A stretch of 64,000 nt of DNA from Serratia liquefaciens ATCC 27592 (GTDB lineage Bacteria > Pseudomonadota > Gammaproteobacteria > Enterobacterales > Enterobacteriaceae). The position numbers were made by a program, and so were the translations under genes. The notes under the pieces were generated by a model. That model was not told the origin of the DNA, did not search any database, and saw nothing but the letters and a program-made list of their open reading frames with translations. Of the stretch, positions 18,594 to 27,313 are shown in pieces. Where the stretch lies: NCBI RefSeq assembly GCF_000422085.1, contig NC_021741.1, forward strand, positions 4,960,001-5,024,000, read 5' to 3'. Position 1 is the first letter of the stretch, and every line of letters begins with the position of its first letter.

Positions 18594-20093
18594 ATGACCA
18601 CATCCACCGCATTTATCACCCTGGAAAATATCAGTAAGAGATTCCCAGGCGTGCTGGCCTTGGACCAGATCAACCTGACGCTAAATATTGGCGAAGTGCA
18701 TTGCCTGGCCGGGCAAAATGGCTGCGGAAAAAGCACCATCATTAAAATTATTTCCGGCGTTTATCAGCCGGAAAAAGGCGCCAATATTTCGCTTGAGGGT
18801 AAACTTTTTCATTCTCTGACGCCGCAGCTGTCCGGCTATTACGGTATTCAGGTAATTTATCAGGATCTGTCGTTATTCCCCAACCTGACCGTGGCGGAAA
18901 ATATCGCCATTCACCGCTACCTGCCCGGCGGCCATTTCTGGGTGCGCAAGCAGGTGATGCGCCAGACGGCGCTGGATGCCATGGCGCGCGTCGGCGTGCA
19001 TATCGATCCCGACAAGAAAGTCGAAAAACTGTCGATTGCCGATCGCCAACTGGTGGCTATATGCCGCGCCATTGCCGCCGACGCACGGCTGGTGATCATG
19101 GATGAGCCAACCGCTTCGCTGACGCGGCAAGAGGTCGACGGCCTGCTGCGGGTGGTCAACGAACTGAAAGCGGCGGGTATCTGCGTGGTGTTCGTCAGCC
19201 ACCGACTGGATGAAGTGATGGAGGTCGCCGACCGCATCAGCGTGATGCGCGACGGCAAGCTGGTCGGCACTTATCCCGCCAGCCAGTTGGACAGCCATGA
19301 ACTGGCGTTCCTGATGACCGGCCAACGCTTCCATTACAGCCAACTGCCGGCGCTGGCGTCCACCGATAGCGCACCGCTGCTCGAGGTTCGTAATCTCAGC
19401 CGGCGCGGAAAATACCAGGACATCAATCTTTCACTGCACGGCGGCGAGATCGTTTCGATCGTCGGGCTGCTCGGCGCGGGCCGTACCGAGCTGTGCCTCA
19501 GCCTGTTCGGCATGACCCGTCCCGACAGCGGAGAAATTCGCATCGACGGTCAACCGGTCCAACTGCACAACAACCGAGAAGCGGTGCGCCAGGGTATCGG
19601 CTATGTGTCGGAGGATCGTCTTACGCAAGGGCTGATCATGGAGCAGTCGATCTACGACAACACCATCGTCACGGTGTTCGATCAACTGCACACCCCGCTC
19701 GGGCTGCTGGACCATGCCAAAGCGACCGAGCTGGTTAACCGGCTGATTCGCGATCTGAACATCAAGGTTTCCGACAGCGCGCTGCCGGTAAAAACCCTGT
19801 CGGGCGGCAATGCGCAACGTATCGCCATCGCCAAGTGGGTGGCAACGCAGCCGAAGATTCTGATCCTTGACTCGCCTACCGTCGGAGTGGATATCGCCAA
19901 CAAAGAGGGGATCTACCAGATCGCCAAAGATCTGGCCGCGCTCGGCATGGCGGTGCTGATGATCTGCGACGAAATCCCGGAAGCCTATTACAACAGCCAT
20001 CGGGTGATGGTGATGCGCAAGGGCGAGCTGATCGCCGAGTTTTCGCCGCACCACAGCACCGAACAACAGATCGCCGAGGTGGTGAATGGATAA
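18594..20093 (+). CDS. Sugar ABC transporter ATP-binding protein (RbsA/MglA type)
   Basis: 499 residues with two fused nucleotide-binding domains, as in RbsA. The N-terminal domain has Walker A GQNGCGKST (residues 40-48), a signature-like LSIADRQL near residue 143 and Walker B RLVIMDEPTAS. The C-terminal domain has a degenerate Walker A (GLLGAGRTEL), signature LSGGNAQR near residue 402 and ILILDSPTVGVD. This asymmetry is usual for the CUT2 class. It is the cytoplasmic motor of the importer. It overlaps the next permease gene by 8 bp. Confidence 0.95.
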   Translation: MTTSTAFITLENISKRFPGVLALDQINLTLNIGEVHCLAGQNGCGKSTIIKIISGVYQPEKGANISLEGKLFHSLTPQLSGYYGIQVIYQDLSLFPNLTVAENIAIHRYLPGGHFWVRKQVMRQTALDAMARVGVHIDPDKKVEKLSIADRQLVAICRAIAADARLVIMDEPTASLTRQEVDGLLRVVNELKAAGICVVFVSHRLDEVMEVADRISVMRDGKLVGTYPASQLDSHELAFLMTGQRFHYSQLPALASTDSAPLLEVRNLSRRGKYQDINLSLHGGEIVSIVGLLGAGRTELCLSLFGMTRPDSGEIRIDGQPVQLHNNREAVRQGIGYVSEDRLTQGLIMEQSIYDNTIVTVFDQLHTPLGLLDHAKATELVNRLIRDLNIKVSDSALPVKTLSGGNAQRIAIAKWVATQPKILILDSPTVGVDIANKEGIYQIAKDLAALGMAVLMICDEIPEAYYNSHRVMVMRKGELIAEFSPHHSTEQQIAEVVNG

Positions 20094-21075
20094 GTCATTA
20101 TTGGCCCGCCTGGCCGGCCGGCACGAGTTTTACCTGGGCCTGCTGGTGTTGTTGCTGGCAATTGGCCTGAGCGTCAGCGCCAGCGAGTTTCTGACACTGG
20201 GTAACCTGACGGATGTCGCCACCAGCTACGCGATTCTCGGCATTCTCGCCTGCGGCCTGTTCGTGGTGCTGATAGCCGGCGGCATCGATATTTCATTCCC
20301 GGCGATCACCGCCATCGCGCAGTACGTGATGGCCAGTTGGGTCATTCAGCACGGCGGCGGCTTCCCGCTGGCGTTCGCACTGGCAATGGGCGTCGGCCTG
20401 CTGCTCGGGCTGGTGAACGGTTTTCTGGTCTACTGGCTGAAGGTGCCGGCGATCATCATCACCATCGCCACGCTGAACCTGTTCTACGGCTTACTGGTTT
20501 ACGCCACCAACGGCACCTGGCTGTACGGTTTCCCGGACTGGTTTATGGATGGCATCAGCTGGTTCTCATTCCAGGGGGCCGACGGTTATGACTACGGCCT
20601 GACGCTGCCGCTGCTGTGCCTGCTGGCGGTAATTATCGTCACCGGCGTGCTGATGAACTTTACCCGCCTCGGCCGCCAAATTTTCGCCATGGGCGGCAAC
20701 CGCGATGCGGCGTCGCGCCTGGGGCTGAACCTGCTGCGGCTGCACTTCTACGTTTACGGCTACATGGGCATTCTGGCGGGTATCGCCGCGGTGGTGCAGG
20801 CGCAGATAACCCAGTCGGTAGCCCCCAACTCCCTGCTCGGTTTTGAGCTGACGGTGCTGGCTGCGGTGGTGCTGGGCGGCACCAGCATGACCGGTGGGCG
20901 CGGCTCCTTGACCGGCACGCTGCTGGGCGTGGTGCTGTTGGCCTTCCTGCAAAACGGCCTGACGCTGCTCAGCGTGTCGGCCTATTGGCACCAGGTGTTC
21001 AGCGGCGCGATCATTTTGATCAGCATCAGCAGCACCGCCTGGAATGAAAAACGCAAGCTGGCCAAGGAGCTATGA
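20086..21075 (+). CDS. Sugar ABC transporter permease 1 (RbsC type)
   Basis: 329 residues, hydrophobic throughout, with the CUT2 permease pattern: VVLIAGGIDISFPAI near residue 65 and ELTVLAAVVLGGTSMTGGRGSLTGTLLG near residue 260, the coupling-helix region. Inner-membrane channel subunit. Starts inside the end of the ATPase gene and is followed one base later by the second permease, so the two form a heterodimer as inferred from paired genes. Confidence 0.94.
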   Translation: MDKSLLARLAGRHEFYLGLLVLLLAIGLSVSASEFLTLGNLTDVATSYAILGILACGLFVVLIAGGIDISFPAITAIAQYVMASWVIQHGGGFPLAFALAMGVGLLLGLVNGFLVYWLKVPAIIITIATLNLFYGLLVYATNGTWLYGFPDWFMDGISWFSFQGADGYDYGLTLPLLCLLAVIIVTGVLMNFTRLGRQIFAMGGNRDAASRLGLNLLRLHFYVYGYMGILAGIAAVVQAQITQSVAPNSLLGFELTVLAAVVLGGTSMTGGRGSLTGTLLGVVLLAFLQNGLTLLSVSAYWHQVFSGAIILISISSTAWNEKRKLAKEL

Positions 21076-21076
21076 C

Positions 21077-22030
21077 ATGATCCAGTTAACCCGTCTGATC
21101 CCCAACGATCGGATCATCCGCCTGCAGAGCGCGATCATTATCGCCGTGGCGCTGCTGTTCGCCGGGCTGCTCGGATCGCGCTTCTTCAGCCTCGGCAATT
21201 TCCAGTCGATCGCCTCGCAGCTTCCTATCCTCGGCATGCTGGCGCTCGGTATGGGCATTACCATGCTGACCGGCGGCATCAATCTGTCGATTATCGCCGG
21301 TGCCAACGCCTGCTCGCTGGTGATGGCAGCCATTATCGTCAGCCACCCGGACCAACCGCTGTTTCTGGCGCTGGCACTGCTGGCCGGGCTGCTGGTCGCC
21401 GTCGCCATTGGCGCGCTTAACGGCGTGTTGGTCGCCTGGATTGGCGTTTCGCCCATCCTCGCTTCGCTCGGCACCATGACGCTGATCACCGGCCTGAATA
21501 TTCTGCTGTCCAACGGCGCGGTGATCTCCGGCTTCCCGGCGGCGATTCAGTATCTCGGCAACGGTAGTCTGCTCGGCATTCCGGTGGCGCTGCTGCTGTT
21601 CCTGCTGGTATCCGTTGGCCTGTGGCTATTGCTGGAGCACACCACGCTCGGACGCAGCCTGTATCTGATTGGCTCCAACGAGCAAGCCACCCGTTTTAGC
21701 GGCGTAAACACCGCCCGGGTACAGATTGCGGTCTATATTTTGTCCGCCCTGCTCGGCTGGGGTGCGGCGCTGCTGATGATGGCCAAATTCAACTCGGCCA
21801 AGGCCGGTTACGGCGAATCCTATCTGCTGGTGACCATTTTGGCCTCGGTGCTGGGCGGCATTAATCCGGACGGTGGGTTTGGCCGGGTGCTGGGTCTGGT
21901 GCTGGCGCTGATTGTGCTGCAAATGCTGGAAAGCGGCCTCAACCTGCTGGGCGTCAGCAGCTATCTGACCATGGCCCTGTGGGGCGGTGTGCTGATCCTG
22001 TTTATCGCATTACAGAATCGAAAAGCCTGA
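21077..22030 (+). CDS. Sugar ABC transporter permease 2 (RbsC type)
   Basis: 317 residues from ATG 21077 (MIQLTRLIPNDRI), two bases after the previous stop; AAGGAG at 21064-21069 serves as its ribosome binding site. The pattern matches permease 1 (GITMLTGGINLSIIAG; LLVTILASVLGGINPDGGFGRVLG). Polytopic inner-membrane protein. Two different permeases in one system are known in the LsrCD AI-2 importer and some pentose importers. Confidence 0.94.
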   Translation: MIQLTRLIPNDRIIRLQSAIIIAVALLFAGLLGSRFFSLGNFQSIASQLPILGMLALGMGITMLTGGINLSIIAGANACSLVMAAIIVSHPDQPLFLALALLAGLLVAVAIGALNGVLVAWIGVSPILASLGTMTLITGLNILLSNGAVISGFPAAIQYLGNGSLLGIPVALLLFLLVSVGLWLLLEHTTLGRSLYLIGSNEQATRFSGVNTARVQIAVYILSALLGWGAALLMMAKFNSAKAGYGESYLLVTILASVLGGINPDGGFGRVLGLVLALIVLQMLESGLNLLGVSSYLTMALWGGVLILFIALQNRKA

Positions 22031-22043
22031 CTGGAGAAAAACA

Positions 22044-23681
22044 ATGGCGAGCTATTTTATTGGCGTAGATGTAGGCACCGGAAGTGCGCGCGCAGGGGTA
22101 TTCGATCTCAACGGTCACATGGTCGGGCAGGCCAGCCGAACCATCGACCTGTATCGTCCGAAAGCAGACTTCGTTGAGCAGTCTTCGGACAATATCTGGC
22201 AGGCGGTGTGCAACGCGGTGCGCGATGCGGTCAACCAGGCCGACATCAACCCGATTCAGGTTAAAGGACTGGGTTTTGACGCCACCTGTTCTCTGGTGGT
22301 GTTGGACAAAGAGGGCCAACCGCTGACCGTCAGCCCATCCGGCCGCACCGAGCAGAACATCATCGTGTGGATGGATCACCGGGCCATCACCCAGGCCGAA
22401 CGCATCAATGCCACCAAACACCGGGTGCTGGATTTCGTCGGCGGCATCATTTCGCCGGAAATGCAGACCCCCAAAATGCTGTGGTTGAAACAGCATATGC
22501 CGACCACCTGGGCCAATGCCGGTTACCTGTTTGACCTGCCGGACTTCCTCACCTGGCGGGCCACCCAGGACGCCACCCGTTCACTGTGTTCGACGGTGTG
22601 CAAATGGACCTATCTCGGCCATGAACAGCGCTGGGACAAAAGCTATTTCAAACAGATTGGATTGGAAGACGTGCTGGAGCACGATGCCGCCAAGATCGGC
22701 AGCGACGTCAAAATGATGGGCGAACCGCTCGGCCACGGCCTCACCCAGCGTGCCGCCAGTGAAATGGGCCTGATTGCCGGCACGGCGGTCAGCGTCTCGA
22801 TCATTGACGCCCACGCCGGGACGCTCGGCACGCTTGGCGCTACCGGGGTTTCCGGTGAAGTGGCAGATTTTAACCGCCGCGTTGCGCTGATTGGCGGTAC
22901 TTCCACCGGCCATATGGCGATGTCCCGTACCGCACGTTTTATTGGCGGCGTATGGGGGCCGTATTACTCGGCGATCCTGCCGGAATACTGGCTGAACGAG
23001 GGCGGCCAGTCCGCCACCGGTGCGCTGATTGACCACGTGATCCAGTCGCATCCTTGCTACCCGGAGCTGCTGGCACAGGCAAAAACCCAGGGACAGACGA
23101 TTTATGAAGTGCTGAATGCCCTGCTGCGCCGCATGGCAGGTGAACCGGAGGAGATTGCCTTCCTCACCCAGGATATTCATATGCTGCCGTATTTCCACGG
23201 CAACCGTTCACCACGTGCCAACCCGACGCTGACCGGTACTCTGACCGGGCTGAAGCTGTCGCGTACCCCGGAAGATATGGCCTTGCATTATCTGGCGACC
23301 ATCCAGGCGATTGCGCTGGGTACCCGCCATATTATTGAAACCATGAACCAAAGTGGCTACAGCATCGACACCATCATGGCCAGCGGCGGCGGTACCAAAA
23401 ACCCGATTTTCGTGCAGGAACATGCCAATGCCACCGGCTGCGCCATGCTGTTACCGGAAGAGAGCGAGGCGATGCTGTTGGGGGGAGCGATGATGGGCAC
23501 GGTGGCGGCCGGGGTATACGACACGCTGCCGGAAGCCATGAGCGCCATGAGTCGCATCGGTAAAACCGTGACGCCACAGACCAACAAAATCAAACGCTAT
23601 TACGACCGTAAATACCGCGTGTTCCATGAGCTGTATAACGACCACATGAAATACCGCCAACTGATGCAGGAGGAAGCCTGA
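22044..23681 (+). CDS. FGGY-family pentulose kinase (probable D-ribulokinase group)
   Basis: 545 residues, the length of the FGGY/YDR109c pentulokinase group rather than RbtK or XylB. The N-terminal phosphate motif is YFIGVDVGTGSARAGVFD (residues 4-21); the C-terminal ATP-binding block is IMASGGGTKNPIFVQEHA. It phosphorylates a ketopentose with ATP; eukaryotic and bacterial members of this group have been characterised as D-ribulokinases. Its ATG follows GGAGAAAAAC. The stop overlaps the SIS gene start by one base. Together with the importer it suggests uptake followed by phosphorylation of a pentulose. Substrate is inferred. Confidence 0.88.
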   Translation: MASYFIGVDVGTGSARAGVFDLNGHMVGQASRTIDLYRPKADFVEQSSDNIWQAVCNAVRDAVNQADINPIQVKGLGFDATCSLVVLDKEGQPLTVSPSGRTEQNIIVWMDHRAITQAERINATKHRVLDFVGGIISPEMQTPKMLWLKQHMPTTWANAGYLFDLPDFLTWRATQDATRSLCSTVCKWTYLGHEQRWDKSYFKQIGLEDVLEHDAAKIGSDVKMMGEPLGHGLTQRAASEMGLIAGTAVSVSIIDAHAGTLGTLGATGVSGEVADFNRRVALIGGTSTGHMAMSRTARFIGGVWGPYYSAILPEYWLNEGGQSATGALIDHVIQSHPCYPELLAQAKTQGQTIYEVLNALLRRMAGEPEEIAFLTQDIHMLPYFHGNRSPRANPTLTGTLTGLKLSRTPEDMALHYLATIQAIALGTRHIIETMNQSGYSIDTIMASGGGTKNPIFVQEHANATGCAMLLPEESEAMLLGGAMMGTVAAGVYDTLPEAMSAMSRIGKTVTPQTNKIKRYYDRKYRVFHELYNDHMKYRQLMQEEA

Positions 23682-24280
23682 TGCAGCAGGAATGGCAGCG
23701 GGCCACTGAAGCCTGGGCAATCTACAGCCGGGAACTGGCACAGCTGAGCCAGCGCATCGACGCACAAAGCTGGCAACGGTTGCTGACGGCATTGGCCGAG
23801 TGCCGGGGGAAAATCGTGGTCACCGGCGTCGGGACTTCCGGTATTGCGGCACGCAAGATAGCCCATATGCTGGCCTGCGTGGAACGGCCAGCCATCTACC
23901 TGAACGCCACCGATGCAGCACACGGCGATCTGGGCTTTTTGCGCAGCGATGATTTGATGATTCTGATTTCGCGCGGTGGAAATTCTGACGAATTGACCCG
24001 CCTGCTGCCAACGCTGCAGGCCAAGGGTGTGCCGCTGATCGGCGTGACGGAAAATCCGGATTCGGCGATCGCCAAAGCAGCACGGTTGGTGATCCGTACC
24101 GGGGTAGAAAATGAGATAGATCCACTGAATATGCTGGCAACGACGTCTATCGTGCTGGTATTGGCAATCTTCGACGCGGCCTGTGCCTGCCTGATGGAAC
24201 GCAGTGGCTACGATAAAGAAACGTTGCTGGCGGTACACCCAGGCGGTGACGTCGGCAAGCGCTTGCTGCAGGGGAAATAA
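23681..24280 (+). CDS. SIS-domain sugar-phosphate isomerase (KdsD-like without CBS domains)
   Basis: 199 residues, a single SIS domain. Sugar-phosphate-binding elements: GVGTSGIAARKIAHML near residue 48 and LISRGGNSDELTRLLPTLQ near residue 97. The C-terminus GYDKETLLAVHPGGDVGKRLL is like the end of the SIS part of arabinose-5-phosphate isomerases, but their CBS pair is absent. KdsD-type enzymes interconvert ribulose 5-phosphate and arabinose 5-phosphate. Last gene of the operon, start shared with the kinase stop (TGATG). A role in isomerising the kinase product is inferred. Short forms without CBS are known. Confidence 0.82.
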   Translation: MQQEWQRATEAWAIYSRELAQLSQRIDAQSWQRLLTALAECRGKIVVTGVGTSGIAARKIAHMLACVERPAIYLNATDAAHGDLGFLRSDDLMILISRGGNSDELTRLLPTLQAKGVPLIGVTENPDSAIAKAARLVIRTGVENEIDPLNMLATTSIVLVLAIFDAACACLMERSGYDKETLLAVHPGGDVGKRLLQGK

Positions 24281-24332
24281 TCCACGGGTGTTGGTAGGGC
24301 TCAGCATACCTACGCCGAGCCCATTATCTCTA

Positions 24333-26237
24333 TCAGGCTTTGTTAATCGCCTCGAGAATCACTAACCGATCGCTCAGGCGTTTTTTCGCCACCGGATCGC
24401 TGGCGGCGGCCATTTCTTCCTTCAATGCCGCCTGTTGCTGCTGACGGGCCTTCGGCTCGCCGATCAGCAGTGGCTTCACGTTGAACGACGCGACATTGCC
24501 GTAGCGCCCATCTTCACTGGTAGGTACGCTGATTTTGCCGTCGTTCAGCAGTTTTTCGACGATTTTACGTTCACGCTCGTAGCCTTCCAACCCAACCAAC
24601 TGCCAGCGCTGCACCGCCTGTCCCTGATACTGGCCTTTTTTCACTTCGGTCAGATAACGGATAGTCAGGTTGCGGATGGTTCCGGCCTCTTCGCCATATT
24701 CAGCCTTGCTGTCCGACAATACCGGGAACTGCATGCCTTCCAGCGCGCCGCCTTTTTGCGTCAGGTGCCCCATGCGATAGCTGTTCATGCCCAGACGGAT
24801 CGGCATGCTGTCAGTCACCGGCGTGCCGTCGGCCATGCGCAAATCACGGATACGCTGCCCGACCGGTTGGCGCAGGTCGATTTTATAGGTCACGCCATCG
24901 AAGAAATCATTGGTGGAATACTTGGACGCGCGGCGCTGCGGGTTGAAGCTGTAGGTCACATCGCCGTCCTGCAGCTGATTGAAGTAGCCCGCCGACCATT
25001 CCATGTACTTCTTCAGCTCTTTGCCGCTGAGTTGGTACACGGTGATCTCGCCGCCGGCATATTGATAATTGAAGGCGATATCTTTGGCCGTGATGGTGCC
25101 GACGTTTAATTTCGGCCGGTCATTATCAATCTGCAGCGCGATCACCTGCGCCTTCGGCGCATAGTAACGGCTGGCTTCCTGATACAGTTTGCTGATGCCG
25201 GTATCCTGCACGTGTACCTGCGGGATCCCCTTCACCGCATCCGGCGGCACCAGATCCTGGCCGCTGAGCTGGGCAATAGGCCGGTTGGCGTTGGCGCGCA
25301 AAATCTTGTGATAAGGCTGATAAATCTCTTCCAGCTTTTTATCCGACGCGATGCCTTTGATTGGGTAGGTATAGCTGTCTTTGTTGATCAGCACGTACTT
25401 GCCGTTATGCTGCTCAAACTGCAAATCGATGCGCGACAGCGCACGGCCATATTTGTCCGGTTCGGTAACGATCACGCCGTTAATCACTTCTTTATCGACT
25501 TTTACGTGCATGTGCCCGGCGACGATCGCCGCCAGTTCCGGGTTCGCACGAGCGATATCGCCAACGCCGGTGCCAGGGCGCTGGTTCTCGTTGTCGATGC
25601 CCATGTGCGCCACCAGCACGATAGCGTCCACTTCACCCTGAATTTGCTGAATGACCTGCTTCACCGCCTGTACCGGATCGGTAAAATTCAGCCCTTTCAC
25701 CCGGTCGGTGCCTTTGGCGAACTCTGCGGTCATCGGCGTATCCATGCCAATAATGCCGATTTTCACTCCCTGACGTTCAATGATTTTATACGCCGGCAGG
25801 TAGGGTTTGCCGCTCTCCCACAGAATATTGCCGGCCAAGGCCGTGCCCTTGAACTGGTTCAGTGAGGTGGAAAGCGGTTTGAGGCCGAAATCGAACTCAT
25901 GGTTACCCATCACCCAGACGTCATAGTCCAGCGCGTTAAACCCGAGGATCATCGGGCTGGTTTTGTCGTTTTTAAAAGTCTCGACAAAGTTGCCCTGGAT
26001 GGTGTCGCCGGCATCGACCAGGATCACGTTGGGCTGCTTCGCCCGTACCTGTTGCACCTGAGTGGCGATTTGGCTCAGGCTGCCGGCCAGGTTTTCGGTG
26101 TCGGTCGAATAATCCCAGGGCACAAAGGTACCGTGCAGATCGGACGTGCCGAGGACGGTGATATTGACTGGTTCAGAAGCCATTGCAGAGGTACCCAGGC
26201 AAAGCAAAACAGCAAGGAGTGTCTTCTTCATTATCAT
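24333..26237 (-). CDS. Periplasmic bifunctional metallophosphatase/5'-nucleotidase
   Basis: 634 residues. Signal peptide (KKTLLAVLLCLGTSAMA, cleavage near residue 20). Calcineurin-like metal motifs follow: TSDLHG (D33, H35), VDAGDTIQGN (D78), MGNHEFD (N112, H113) and GHMHV. The C-terminal 5'-nucleotidase substrate domain contains the FNYQYAGGEITVYQLSGKELKKYMEWSAG segment. It releases phosphate from nucleotides or related esters in the periplasm. ATG 26237 lacks a clear ribosome binding site, and a second ATG at 26231 is possible. A minus-strand TATAAT at 26241-26246 lies right before the start, so the message may be nearly leaderless. Single gene, convergent with the sugar operon. Confidence 0.9.
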   Translation of the reverse strand: MIMKKTLLAVLLCLGTSAMASEPVNITVLGTSDLHGTFVPWDYSTDTENLAGSLSQIATQVQQVRAKQPNVILVDAGDTIQGNFVETFKNDKTSPMILGFNALDYDVWVMGNHEFDFGLKPLSTSLNQFKGTALAGNILWESGKPYLPAYKIIERQGVKIGIIGMDTPMTAEFAKGTDRVKGLNFTDPVQAVKQVIQQIQGEVDAIVLVAHMGIDNENQRPGTGVGDIARANPELAAIVAGHMHVKVDKEVINGVIVTEPDKYGRALSRIDLQFEQHNGKYVLINKDSYTYPIKGIASDKKLEEIYQPYHKILRANANRPIAQLSGQDLVPPDAVKGIPQVHVQDTGISKLYQEASRYYAPKAQVIALQIDNDRPKLNVGTITAKDIAFNYQYAGGEITVYQLSGKELKKYMEWSAGYFNQLQDGDVTYSFNPQRRASKYSTNDFFDGVTYKIDLRQPVGQRIRDLRMADGTPVTDSMPIRLGMNSYRMGHLTQKGGALEGMQFPVLSDSKAEYGEEAGTIRNLTIRYLTEVKKGQYQGQAVQRWQLVGLEGYERERKIVEKLLNDGKISVPTSEDGRYGNVASFNVKPLLIGEPKARQQQQAALKEEMAAASDPVAKKRLSDRLVILEAINKA

Positions 26238-26360
26238 CTAATTATAGGGAGGGGAACGAACAGGAATCATGCGATCTGGAACACAAGCTTGCCAGTATCT
26301 TTGCAAGGTAAAAAATAAAATTGGGAGGTGGATCAATGAATACCTCCCTATTTCGCCCTC

Positions 26361-26571
26361 TATGCCCTAAATAATTGGCGTTGTATCAAGGCGGCAAGTT
26401 TGTCAGTCCCCAGGGGCTTACTCAAGTAAGTGACTGGGGCGCACAACAAATCTGTCGGGAACAGATTTGAACAACGTTTGCGTTGGCCCCGTTAAGGGGC
26501 GAGGCCCGTGGCCGGGCCGAGTAATGCAGCCAACACAAATACAGCCTCAAGTATGAAGGGGATAGGGCATA
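26361..26571 (+). repeat. Long ERIC element (about 211 bp, insertion form) overlapping the 3' end of rsmJ
   Basis: ERIC left end (TATGCCCTAAATAATTGG), the conserved core CCCAGGGGCTTACTCAAG then TAAGTGACTGGGGC at 26407-26439, then about 75-80 bp of inserted GC-rich sequence, then the ERIC right end (GCAGCCAACACAAATACAGC ... AGGGCATA). ERIC copies carrying an insertion of about 70-80 bp are a known variant class. The right end extends 25 bp into rsmJ. Confidence 0.8.
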
Positions 26572-27305
26572 TAAATATCGAAACGGTGACTCTTGGTGGT
26601 CGAGGCCGCATGCGCGGGCACGTTAGCCAATGGTGGAGCGTAATCCGGCCGTTTAACCACCACGCGCTTGGTCGCCAGACGGCGTGCCGGCGCCAGCAGA
26701 CCATCGGCATCGTCGTCGCTGCCCACCAGCGACTGGAACACCCGCATCTCTTTCTTCACCAGCGCGCTTTTCTGCTTGTGCGGGTACATGGGATCCAGGT
26801 ACACCACCTCGGGTGGTGAGTCGAGCTCGGCTAACGCCGTCAGACTGGAGGCATGCAGCAGAGTCATGCGCTCGCGCAGCCATGGGCCGATTTCCGCATC
26901 CTGATAGCCGCGTTGCAGTCCATCGTCCAGCAAGGCAGCCACCACAGGATTACGCTCCAGCATCCTCACCCGGCAGCCCAGCGAGGCCAGCACAAAGGCA
27001 TCGCGCCCCAGCCCTGCCGTAGCATCCACCACGTTTGGCCGATAGCTGCCCTTGATGCCGACCGCTTTCGCCACCGCTTCGCCACGCCCGCCGCCAAAGC
27101 GGCGTCGGTGCGCCATAGTGCCGGAGATGAAATCGACGTAGATCGCCCCCAGCTTGGGTTCGTCACGCTTACGCAACTCCAGACGTTGCGGCGTCAGCAC
27201 CAGCGCCATCGTCGCGTCGTCGTCCGAAACCAACTGCCAGCGTTCCGCCAGAATAGACAAGGCGCCGGGATCGGCGCCTTCTTCACACAATAAACACACG
27301 CTCAC
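26547..27305 (-). CDS. rsmJ: 16S rRNA (guanine-1516-N2)-methyltransferase RsmJ
   Basis: 252 residues from GTG 27305 ([11 protein letters not shown]). SAM-binding motif [15 protein letters not shown] and catalytic [22 protein letters not shown] identify RsmJ, which methylates 16S rRNA G1516. The C-terminus departs from the family right after RFDIY: the last residues MPYPLHT and the stop are encoded by the end of an ERIC repeat. It starts eight bases after the prlC stop, so the two are co-transcribed as in E. coli. Confidence 0.95.
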   Translation of the reverse strand: MSVCLLCEEGADPGALSILAERWQLVSDDDATMALVLTPQRLELRKRDEPKLGAIYVDFISGTMAHRRRFGGGRGEAVAKAVGIKGSYRPNVVDATAGLGRDAFVLASLGCRVRMLERNPVVAALLDDGLQRGYQDAEIGPWLRERMTLLHASSLTALAELDSPPEVVYLDPMYPHKQKSALVKKEMRVFQSLVGSDDDADGLLAPARRLATKRVVVKRPDYAPPLANVPAHAASTTKSHRFDIYMPYPLHT

Positions 27306-27313
27306 CGGTGGGG

